Assembly: GCA_964385305.1 (NCBI GenBank) | Contig: CAYLOP010000009.1 | Location: 1 to 45,746 of the forward strand | Length of the DNA stretch: 45,746 nt | From: CAYLOP01 sp964385305 | GTDB taxonomy: Bacteria; Chloroflexota; Anaerolineae; Anaerolineales; E44-bin32 | Direction of reading: 5' to 3' | Part shown: positions 23,378 to 29,982 of the stretch, in pieces | How the letters are laid out: each line of letters starts with the position of its first letter | Numbering within the stretch: position 1 is the stretch's first letter | The notes under the pieces: generated by a model | Databases searched by the model: none | What the model was told of the DNA's origin: nothing | Seen by the model: the letters and a program-made list of their open reading frames with translations, nothing else | Made by a program: the position numbers and the translations under genes

Positions 23378-24493
23378 CTAGGGGATTGGCGATGGCGTCG
23401 GCGGGATGCGCTCAACCCAATAATCCATGACCTCCAGCGCGATGATTCCATGTTGGGTTTGAAGCCATTGGTCCATCATATTTTGCAACTCTTGCTGGTA
23501 GGCAAGCTCAGCAAGGGGACGAACAGCGCGATCTTCAATGAAAATCAAGTGCCAACCTTCGGTGGATTCGATAGGACCTATAATCTCACCGATTGCGGCG
23601 GAAAACGCTGCCATAGCGGTTTGACCAAACCGTGAGAGCAACCGCGTCATCGTGAACCAACCGAGATTCCCGCTGGTATCTTTAGTCGTCAAATCCTGGG
23701 AGAGCTCCGCAGTAAGATCTTCCCACATTTCGCCCTCACCAAGTCGGGTAAGGACTTCCGACGCCTCTTCCTCAGTTCCAAGCAGGATATGACGAAGATT
23801 CACCTGCTCCTGGTCTCTCGATACCTGATCTTCAAAGGTCTTTCGGAAACGCGCGCGGTTGAGTTCAGCCGCCACCAGTGCCCGGTAATCCCCCATCGTC
23901 ACATTGAAATTTAACTCCAACGTATCTTTAAGGGATGCTAGATTCTGCTCGAAAATCTCCTGCGTATATGGAGTCGGTTCGGGACCGACAGTTTGGGTCG
24001 GCGTTGGTTCATCTCCAACGGGTTCAGGGGTCTCGCTGGCAGCTTCCGCTAAAGCGGTCGGATCGGGTGTGTTTGTGGGAATGGACGTCGGTGTACCATC
24101 GGGGTAGTAGCCAAACATCTCCTGAAGGGCCTCGTCGACATCGACATCCGTTACCGCAATGCCCTGACGTTCTGCCTCCTTGCGAATGATGACATCGTCA
24201 ATCATACCCTGTAAAACCTGGCTGCCTGCGGTAATCGGATCCGTCCCAGAAGCCAATTCAAATCGAACCCTGGCTTGAAAATCACGCGTCGAAATCTTTT
24301 CACCATCAACGATTGCAACGGGTTGGCCTGGCTGAAGAAAACGGATACTGGCCCACCCATATACCAGGATCCCGACAAGCACAAGAGCGGTAGCAATTGT
24401 GCCGCCTATGATCCAGTTTCTCTGAATCCTCTCCCGTTCCGCCCGAGCCAGGTGTTTCTTCGTGCTCCGGGGCGCGGCCCGCCGCTTACTCAT
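23378..24493 (-). CDS. Membrane-anchored parvulin-type peptidyl-prolyl isomerase/foldase (PrsA/SurA-like)
   Basis: Assists folding of exported proteins. 371 aa: basic N-terminus, one transmembrane helix (~res 28-50), a SurA_N-like chaperone part (VAIVDGEKISTRDFQARVRFEL), a low-complexity insert rich in Pro, Thr, Glu (~130-175, repeated TPEP and PTPT units), then the parvulin rotamase domain (VNLRHILLGTEEEASEVL, LGWFTMTRLLSRFGQTAMAAF, GPIESTEGWHLIFIEDRAV). AGGAGG lies 7 nt before the ATG. Follows rpsR by 72 nt on the same strand, so probably read from the rpsF promoter. Confidence 0.9.
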   Translation of the reverse strand: MSKRRAAPRSTKKHLARAERERIQRNWIIGGTIATALVLVGILVYGWASIRFLQPGQPVAIVDGEKISTRDFQARVRFELASGTDPITAGSQVLQGMIDDVIIRKEAERQGIAVTDVDVDEALQEMFGYYPDGTPTSIPTNTPDPTALAEAASETPEPVGDEPTPTQTVGPEPTPYTQEIFEQNLASLKDTLELNFNVTMGDYRALVAAELNRARFRKTFEDQVSRDQEQVNLRHILLGTEEEASEVLTRLGEGEMWEDLTAELSQDLTTKDTSGNLGWFTMTRLLSRFGQTAMAAFSAAIGEIIGPIESTEGWHLIFIEDRAVRPLAELAYQQELQNMMDQWLQTQHGIIALEVMDYWVERIPPTPSPIP

Positions 24494-24565
24494 CTAGCAG
24501 CCTCCTGGTAGGATGATACGGATTAACGCAAGTCTCAGATATGCAAGGGCGCGAGACCTCGTTGG

Positions 24566-24841
24566 CTATCGCATCCTCTCTGCTGCAAAGGGAAGTAAAG
24601 CCAGATGTCGAGCGCGTTTGATCGCGCGCGCAAGCAAACGCTGATGTCGAGCGCAGGTCCCAGTCTGACGACGAGAGCGAATCTTACCTTGCTCATTCAC
24701 AAAGCGCTTTAAAATGTCGACTTGCTTGTAATCGATAGTTTTTGTCTTTTCAGCACAAAACTGGCATACCCTCGGTCGACGCGTAAAGCGACGCCGATTG
24801 CCTCCTCCTCGTCGATTGGGCTCATCGTCTGACGAATTCAT
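24566..24841 (-). CDS. rpsR: 30S ribosomal protein S18
   Basis: Binds 16S rRNA as a heterodimer with S6. 91 aa from ATG 24841 (AAGGA 9 nt upstream); an in-frame GTG at 24874 sits directly against its purine-rich box and is less likely. Core residues: VCQFCAEKTKTIDYKQVDILKRF, given here in part, and IRSRRQTGTCARHQRLLARAIKRAR. The CxxC plus CxxH pattern marks it as the cysteine-bearing (C+, potentially zinc-binding) form. Third gene of rpsF-ssb-rpsR. Confidence 0.95.
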   Translation of the reverse strand: MNSSDDEPNRRGGGNRRRFTRRPRVCQFCAEKTKTIDYKQVDILKRFVNEQGKIRSRRQTGTCARHQRLLARAIKRARHLALLPFAAERMR

Positions 24842-24921
24842 TCTTCGTGATCCTTCTTGACCCAAGGTACTCACTCCTCCCCCGGCATAACTCGCCGATA
24901 AGATAAGTTCTGATAAAAAGA

Positions 24922-25317
24922 TTAATACTGTGAGAATTCATTCTCCGCAGGTTTTGATGTGTATGCGTCCGTGTCTATGTCTCGGCGGTCACTGAGAATG
25001 ATCATCTCCTTCGCGACAAGTTCTGTCGTGAAGTGCTTGTTGCCTTCCCCGTCTTCCCAGCGCCTGGTTTGCAACCGTCCCTCGACATAGACTTGCTGGC
25101 CTTTTCGAAGATGCTGATTACAGATCTCTGCAAGACTTCCCCACGAAACGACATTAAACCACTCTGTCTCTTCATGCCGCTCGCCTTCGGCCGAGTGCCA
25201 TGAGCGCGACGTTGCCACACTGAAGGTCGTTACAGGACGCCCTGAAGGGGTATAACGCATTTCAGGATCGCGTCCTAGATGGCCAATTACCATAACCTTA
25301 TTAAGTCCGCGACTCAC
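24922..25317 (-). CDS. ssb: Single-stranded DNA-binding protein, lacking the usual acidic C-terminal tip
   Basis: OB-fold protein that coats single-stranded DNA. 131 aa: NKVMVIGHLGRDPEMRYTPSG, FSVATSRSW, ETEWFNVVSWGSLAEIC and GQQVYVEGRLQTRRWED give a full OB domain (~res 1-110). The tail is short and ends NEFSQY; the DDDIPF-like tip through which SSB normally recruits replication and repair proteins is missing. Its place between rpsF and rpsR is the standard location of the housekeeping copy, which makes the missing tip notable. Confidence 0.95.
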   Translation of the reverse strand: MSRGLNKVMVIGHLGRDPEMRYTPSGRPVTTFSVATSRSWHSAEGERHEETEWFNVVSWGSLAEICNQHLRKGQQVYVEGRLQTRRWEDGEGNKHFTTELVAKEMIILSDRRDIDTDAYTSKPAENEFSQY

Positions 25318-25361
25318 GCCAATCTCCTTTCCCCTAAGTTCATAAGTCGTACAAGAATGAA

Positions 25362-25652
25362 TCAGACTGATTCTAGCAGCGTGATCATATAACGTAGGAT
25401 TGGCTCCGATAGCCGCAGATCACGTTCAACAACCGCACCGGTGCCTGGAGGCATTTCAGTGGAAAGAATGAAATAAAATCCTTCCGTCTGCTTTTTCACA
25501 GGGTAAGCCAGGCGTCGCTTTCCCCAGCGATCAACCTTCCCTACTTTTCCTCCTGCAGAAACGATCCAGCCTTTTACCTTCTCTTCAAGAGCTTCAAGTG
25601 ACTGTTCGTCCTGGTCAGGATCTACAACGTAAGCGAGTTCGTAATTACGCAC
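25362..25652 (-). CDS. rpsF: 30S ribosomal protein S6
   Basis: 96 aa ferredoxin-like fold: VRNYELAYVVDPDQDEQSLEAL at the start (given in part), KVDRWGKRRLAYPVKKQTEGFY and ILRYMITLLES. The GTG start at 25652 has AAGGAG 6 nt upstream; an in-frame ATG at 25685 would place 11 extra residues inside the leader hairpin and is rejected. First gene of rpsF-ssb-rpsR-foldase. Confidence 0.95.
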   Translation of the reverse strand: MRNYELAYVVDPDQDEQSLEALEEKVKGWIVSAGGKVGKVDRWGKRRLAYPVKKQTEGFYFILSTEMPPGTGAVVERDLRLSEPILRYMITLLESV

Positions 25653-25675
25653 AGAGGTCTCCTTCCCACGGGATT

Positions 25676-25712
25676 GCTTCCACACTCACACCGGGCGGCA
25701 TGTGGTGGAAGC
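25676..25712 (-). promoter_or_regulatory. Leader hairpin of rpsF resembling the S6:S18 autoregulatory element
   Basis: On the transcript, an 8-bp outer stem (25705-25712 with 25676-25683), then an inner CACA/TGTG stem and a bulged GCCGCCCGG apex with CCG. The known S6:S18 leader motif in many bacteria is a hairpin just before rpsF whose CCG-containing bulge mimics the 16S site of the S6:S18 dimer. Position (24 nt before the start) and shape fit; the exact pairing of bulge bases is my reading. Confidence 0.65.
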
Positions 25713-25755
25713 GGAAAGTACGTAATCTTATTCTTTTGAAAAACCAGCGAACGGA

Positions 25756-25784
25756 AGTTTAACACGAAGTGTCCTATTTTGCAA
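25756..25784 (-). promoter_or_regulatory. Promoter of the rpsF operon
   Basis: Minus strand TTGCAA (25779-25784), 17-nt spacer ending TGT, and TAAACT (25756-25761). The leader is about 95 nt. Confidence 0.65.
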
Positions 25785-25814
25785 CCTCAACTGGTATCGT
25801 GGTTTTATTCACGG

Positions 25815-25820
25815 TATAAT
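25815..25820 (+). promoter_or_regulatory. -10 element of the structured RNA before the phosphohexomutase gene
   Basis: Perfect TATAAT; no good -35 is seen. Transcription would begin near 25827, directly before the foldable RNA. Confidence 0.5.
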
Positions 25821-25826
25821 TCAATC

Positions 25827-25952
25827 ATCTGGGGTCAAGAGATAATGGATGTGGTATCAACCCTTGCAAGAAGCCTCAAATCTGTAAGCCACAGCCATTA
25901 CAAGCTCACCCTGAAAAATAGGCCAGGTTGATATTCACCTGGCCCGATTTTT
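25827..25952 (+). ncRNA. Candidate structured RNA (small RNA or 5' regulatory leader), family not recognised
   Basis: A ~125-nt transcript that folds into a rod: 25831-25835 with 25908-25912 (5 bp including one G-U), 25843-25848 with 25895-25900 (6 bp), 25850-25854 with 25889-25893 (5 bp) and 25863-25867 with 25884-25888 (5 bp including one G-U), separated by bulges, then an intrinsic terminator at 25921-25952. It has its own -10 and could be a stand-alone RNA, or a riboswitch-type attenuator for the downstream seven-gene operon. It does not show the SRP RNA tetraloop/internal-loop motif, nor any riboswitch consensus I know. Confidence 0.5.
25921..25952 (+). terminator. Intrinsic terminator before the phosphohexomutase gene
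   Basis: 8-bp stem (25921-25928 with 25937-25944), loop of 8, then CGATTTTT. It ends 38 nt before the next start codon, so it either closes a small RNA or attenuates the operon. Confidence 0.85.
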
Positions 25953-25990
25953 GTCAGAGCCATTTAATCATAGCAACCACGGGAGGGAGG

Positions 25991-27418
25991 ATGAAAGACA
26001 ACCGTATTGTTTTTGGCACAGATGGATGGCGTGGCAGAATCGCAGACAACTACACCTTTACAGCAGTGCGACGATGCACCCACGGTTTTGCACAATACTT
26101 GCGCGACACAGAGGGGGATACGAAGCCGGTTGTTGTCGGATATGATAAACGCTTCGCCTCCGATGCTTTTGCGCGCACTGCTGCGGAAGTCCTTGCTGCT
26201 CACGGATTTCGTGTTTTACTAACCGATGGTCCATCTCCAACACCTACGATTTCTTTTTCCGTCGCTCATCAAGGTGCCGCAGGAGCGATTAATATCACCG
26301 CATCTCACAACCCTGCAAGCGACAATGGCTTCAAAGTTCGGAACCGTTACGGTGGAGCTGTCAGCCCGGAGGGTTTAAAGCAAATTGAAGCGGCAATCCC
26401 GCCAGACGATCATGAGATCCCACGGATGCCGTTCGATCAAGCCCTCTCCGAAGGCATCATTGAACGCTTTGATCCTGATCCGGCTTATATCCATCAACTC
26501 AAACGCTTAGTGGATCTTGAGCCGATTCGACAGGCGGGATTGACAATCCTGGTCGATCCGATGTGGGGGAATGGCATAGGTTGGTTCAGTAAACTCCTCA
26601 AAGGTGGCTCAACGCGCGTTATCGAGATCCACGCCGACCACAACCCGCTCTTCCCGGAGATGACACGCCCGGAGCCCATCCCGCCCAATATCAATGCTGG
26701 CCTTCAAGCGACCAAGGGACTTGGTGCAGATGTGCTCATCATCACAGACGGCGATGCCGATCGAGTTGGCGTGGGGGATGAAGGCGGCAATTTCGTCAAC
26801 CAGCTCCGCGTCTACGGCTTGTTAGCATACTATATGCTGGAAGTGCTCGGGAAACGTGGGCCTATCGTCAAGACCATATCAACAACCTCCATGCTCAACA
26901 AACTCGGCAAGCTCTACGATGTCCCGGTTTTCGAAACTGGCGTAGGTTTTAAGTACGTCGCACCGAAGATGCTGGAAGTGGATGCTCTGATCGGTGGCGA
27001 GGAATCGGGAGGCTATGCATTTCAAGGCCATGTCCCGGAGAGAGATGGCATCCTTGCCGGGCTCTATTTTTTAGATATGATGGTCCGTTTAAACTTAAAG
27101 CCTTCCGAACTTCTCGAGAAGCTTTTTGAAAAAGTTGGTGCTCATTATTACAATCGCATCGACTCGCCTTTACCTGCTGACAAACGGGAGGAAATCGAAA
27201 ACCACGTTCGACAGGCGAACCCTGCGATGATCGCCGGTCTTCGAGTGACCCAACTAGATACGCTTGACGGGTATAAATTCAACCTGGAGGACGGCGGCTG
27301 GTTACTCATCCGGTTTTCAGGCACCGAACCAATCGTGCGGGTGTACTGCGAAACAACGAGCGAGCAGCGTGTCGATCCTATCTTACAAGATGGCTTGAAG
27401 ATCGTTGGTATTGGATGA
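25991..27418 (+). CDS. Phosphoglucomutase/phosphomannomutase (alpha-D-phosphohexomutase family)
   Basis: Interconverts hexose 1- and 6-phosphates, feeding glycogen, cell-wall and glycan precursors. 475 aa from ATG 25991, chosen for GGGAGGGAGG directly upstream and for the family-typical N-terminus IVFGTDGWRG. Four domains with the phosphoserine loop TASHNPASDNGFK (~res 99-111), metal loop DGDADRVG, sugar loop GEESGG and phosphate loop RFSGTEPIVRVYCE. Which sugar is preferred cannot be told from these motifs. Its stop overlaps the tatD start as ATGA, opening a seven-gene operon. Confidence 0.93.
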   Translation: MKDNRIVFGTDGWRGRIADNYTFTAVRRCTHGFAQYLRDTEGDTKPVVVGYDKRFASDAFARTAAEVLAAHGFRVLLTDGPSPTPTISFSVAHQGAAGAINITASHNPASDNGFKVRNRYGGAVSPEGLKQIEAAIPPDDHEIPRMPFDQALSEGIIERFDPDPAYIHQLKRLVDLEPIRQAGLTILVDPMWGNGIGWFSKLLKGGSTRVIEIHADHNPLFPEMTRPEPIPPNINAGLQATKGLGADVLIITDGDADRVGVGDEGGNFVNQLRVYGLLAYYMLEVLGKRGPIVKTISTTSMLNKLGKLYDVPVFETGVGFKYVAPKMLEVDALIGGEESGGYAFQGHVPERDGILAGLYFLDMMVRLNLKPSELLEKLFEKVGAHYYNRIDSPLPADKREEIENHVRQANPAMIAGLRVTQLDTLDGYKFNLEDGGWLLIRFSGTEPIVRVYCETTSEQRVDPILQDGLKIVGIG

Positions 27419-28227
27419 AAACTGAGTCTGCATACCTGGCGGATACGCATTGCCATATCGATATGAAAGATTTCAATCAAGATCGTGATGCGGTTCTTGA
27501 ACGGGCGCGCAAGGCAAATGTAAGACGCTTTCTCATCCCAGGCGTGGACGTGAGATCGAGCCAGGATGCAATTCGGATTGCTGAATCAAACGAGGATGTT
27601 TTCGCCGCGGTCGGTTTTCATCCACACGATGCATCTCAATGGGACGTTGCTACTCGTGATAAAATCCGCCAGTTAGCACGCTCACCAAAAGTCGTCGCGA
27701 TCGGAGAGATCGGACTTGATTACTACCGCAATCTTTCCCCCCGGGATGCTCAAATTAGGGCTTTCCACGACCAACTCGATCTGGCTGCCGAGCTTGAATT
27801 ACCCGTGGTCCTCCACAATCGGGATTCCAGTGCGGATTTGATAGAAGGTATCCTGAGGGGAACTGGGGATCTGCCGGAAAGACTCAGTGGTCGAAGAGGT
27901 GTGTTACATGCATTCTCAGCAGATATGGAAACCGCACGTGCAGCGATGGAAGCCGGATTCTATCTAGGCATCGCAGGGCCTATCACTTATCCAAAATCTG
28001 AAAATCATCGCAACCTAATCGCAAAATGCCCTCTAGAGCGACTCATACTCGAAACTGATGCTCCCTATTTATCTCCGCAACCTATACGTGGCCGAAGAAA
28101 CGAACCTGCAAATATCCCCTTGGTTGCTGAGGAAATTGCGTTATTATTCAAGGTGAATATCTGTGAAGTCGCAGAACGGACATCCAAGAATGCCTCAAAC
28201 CTATTCGGTTGGAACAATGAAGGTTAG
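27415..28227 (+). CDS. tatD: TatD family metal-dependent hydrolase (DNase)
   Basis: TIM-barrel amidohydrolase-like nuclease. 270 aa with all metal-binding motifs: DTHCHID near the N-terminus, GFHPHD, AIGEIGLDYYR, VLHNRD, LHAFSADME and LILETDAPYLSP. Family members act as 3'-5' DNases in repair or quality control. Overlaps both neighbours (4 nt with the mutase, 11 nt with the prenyl synthase). Confidence 0.94.
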   Translation: MKTESAYLADTHCHIDMKDFNQDRDAVLERARKANVRRFLIPGVDVRSSQDAIRIAESNEDVFAAVGFHPHDASQWDVATRDKIRQLARSPKVVAIGEIGLDYYRNLSPRDAQIRAFHDQLDLAAELELPVVLHNRDSSADLIEGILRGTGDLPERLSGRRGVLHAFSADMETARAAMEAGFYLGIAGPITYPKSENHRNLIAKCPLERLILETDAPYLSPQPIRGRRNEPANIPLVAEEIALLFKVNICEVAERTSKNASNLFGWNNEG

Positions 28228-29191
28228 CGAAACGTCTTTTTACGGATTGGTTCAACCCTTGCTATCGCAGGTTGAAGAACGTATGCGCACCTCTCCCGGA
28301 GGGAACCACCATCCAAACCTGGAGGCTGCAATCCAGCACCTTCTCAGCTCGGGAGGTAAGCGCCTGCGTCCGATTTTGGTGTTACTTACCTCGGGTATGC
28401 TGCAAGTCAATCCGGATTATGCGGTCAACTTAGCTGCCGCTATCGAGATGTTGCACACGGCAACGCTCGTGCACGACGATCTCATCGATGGCTCCTTGCT
28501 TCGGCGGGGTATTCCCACCCTCAACGCTGGATGGACACCTGGGGCCACTGTCCTCACAGGCGATTATATTTTCGCTCGAGCTGCGCACATTGCCGCAACG
28601 ATCGGTTCTCGCCCTCTCATGGAGAGTTTCGCCCGAACACTCATGACAATCGTGAATGGCGAGATTTCACAAATGTTTAACCCACCTGGCAAAGATGGAC
28701 GAAAGGACTATTTCGATCGCATCTATGCGAAGACAGCATCGCTTTTCGAAGTAGCTACGGAGGGCAGTGCAATCCTTAGCGACCAGGATGAAGATACCGT
28801 CGAATCCCTTAAAGCATTTGGATATAATCTCGGGATGGCATTCCAGATCATGGATGACATCCTAGATTTCGTCGGCAACGAGGAAGAGGTGGGTAAGCCT
28901 GTTGCCAACGACCTTCGCCAAGGCATCATTACCCTCCCCACATTGTGCTACCTGGAAACCCATCCCAACCGTGATGGCCTTCAGGCGAAACTCCAGAATC
29001 GATCCATAGATCAAGATACATTCGAGGAAGTCATCGATGCGATTCATGATTCTGGCGCGATTGATCAGGCCTTGGAGCAGGCCAGCGAATTCATAGAAAG
29101 TGGTGAGCGGCTTCTACAATCAGCACCCGAAAGCCCCGAACGTGCCGGTTTACATGAGCTCGCTCGCTACATTCTTTCCCGTACCTTATAA
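28217..29191 (+). CDS. Trans-polyprenyl diphosphate synthase
   Basis: Elongates allylic diphosphates with isopentenyl diphosphate, most likely for a respiratory-quinone side chain. 324 aa from ATG 28217. First aspartate-rich motif DDLID (87-91), second DDILD (213-217), plus GGKRLRP (46-52). The residue five before the first motif is Ala, a small residue associated with longer products, so this is more likely a long-chain (about C35-C50) enzyme than a C15/C20 one (inference). A longer in-frame start at 28163 lies deep in tatD and has no ribosome-binding site. Confidence 0.9.
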   Translation: MKVSETSFYGLVQPLLSQVEERMRTSPGGNHHPNLEAAIQHLLSSGGKRLRPILVLLTSGMLQVNPDYAVNLAAAIEMLHTATLVHDDLIDGSLLRRGIPTLNAGWTPGATVLTGDYIFARAAHIAATIGSRPLMESFARTLMTIVNGEISQMFNPPGKDGRKDYFDRIYAKTASLFEVATEGSAILSDQDEDTVESLKAFGYNLGMAFQIMDDILDFVGNEEEVGKPVANDLRQGIITLPTLCYLETHPNRDGLQAKLQNRSIDQDTFEEVIDAIHDSGAIDQALEQASEFIESGERLLQSAPESPERAGLHELARYILSRTL

Positions 29192-29213
29192 CAACCATCC
29201 TGAGGAGGCAGCT

Positions 29214-29546
29214 GTGGAGATCACAACTAAAGAATATAAACGCGTCGTTGTCCTTACCGTAACGGGTCGGGTCGATTCAGCTACGGCGGGCGAATTTGAA
29301 TCATCGGTTAAGGAAGTTATCGAATCGGGTAAGATCAACATCGTTTTCGACATGGCAGATGTAGAATTCTTGGCTTCGGCTGGCTTGAGAGTGCTTGTCA
29401 CAGCTCGCAAAACGGTTCAAGGCGCTGGTGGCAATATCCTGATTGCTCAACCTTCGCTACGAGTTGTCGAGACGCTTGACATCGCTGGGTTAGACGTCCT
29501 TTTTACAACTTTCCCGGATCGAGAATCTGCGATTGCTTCATTCTAA
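29214..29546 (+). CDS. STAS-domain anti-sigma factor antagonist (SpoIIAA/RsbV type)
   Basis: 110 aa, a single STAS domain: VEITTKEYKRVVVLTVTGRVDS at the start (in part), INIVFDMADVEFLASAGLRVL with Ser55 as the phosphorylation site expected for this family. Unphosphorylated it would sequester the anti-sigma kinase encoded next door. The GTG start has GAGGAGG 5 nt upstream; upstream in-frame codons overlap the prenyl synthase and are rejected. Confidence 0.92.
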   Translation: MEITTKEYKRVVVLTVTGRVDSATAGEFESSVKEVIESGKINIVFDMADVEFLASAGLRVLVTARKTVQGAGGNILIAQPSLRVVETLDIAGLDVLFTTFPDRESAIASF

Positions 29547-29553
29547 GGTTATT

Positions 29554-29976
29554 ATGGCTGATCAGAGTCTCTCCGTACCTGGTCGCCTCGATCAAATTGA
29601 GGTCATTGGTCGACTCGTTGATCAAGGCGCTCAGGAGGCAGGTTTTGATGATCTCACGAGCTATTGTTGTCAGCTCGCTGTTGGCGAGGCTTGTGAGAAC
29701 ATCATACTCCATGGTTATGGTGAGGAAGGACTCGGTGATATCGAGATCCAAGTTGATTCCAACCCTGGTCAACTCTCCATCACCCTATGTGACACCGCAC
29801 CACCATTCAACGCCGCAAAGAAACCCACTGACGAGGAATTAGACCAGGTTGACCCACCCATCGGTGGCCTTGGCTTGAAGATTATCCATAAGGTCATGGA
29901 TAGGATTGAGTATTCCCGCAGGGGAAATCAGAACCAACTCACCTTGTTTAAGATCTACAATCCTGAAGCGACCTAA
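29554..29976 (+). CDS. Anti-sigma regulatory serine kinase (RsbW/SpoIIAB type)
   Basis: 141 aa GHKL-fold HATPase_c_2 domain: N-box LAVGEACENIILHGYG, G1 box DTAPPFN, G2 box GGLGLKIIHKVMD. Proteins of this class bind a sigma factor or other target and phosphorylate the STAS partner. The ATG at 29554 lies 7 nt after the STAS stop. No sigma factor gene is nearby, so the target is unknown. Confidence 0.92.
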   Translation: MADQSLSVPGRLDQIEVIGRLVDQGAQEAGFDDLTSYCCQLAVGEACENIILHGYGEEGLGDIEIQVDSNPGQLSITLCDTAPPFNAAKKPTDEELDQVDPPIGGLGLKIIHKVMDRIEYSRRGNQNQLTLFKIYNPEAT

Positions 29977-29982
29977 ACGGTA

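Larger units (their letters stand above)
25653..25990. other. 338-nt divergent control region between rpsF and the phosphohexomutase gene
   Basis: Contains the rpsF promoter and leader hairpin on the minus strand, and on the plus strand a -10 element, a rod-like structured RNA and an intrinsic terminator before the phosphohexomutase ribosome-binding site. No protein gene is seen in it. Confidence 0.75.
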
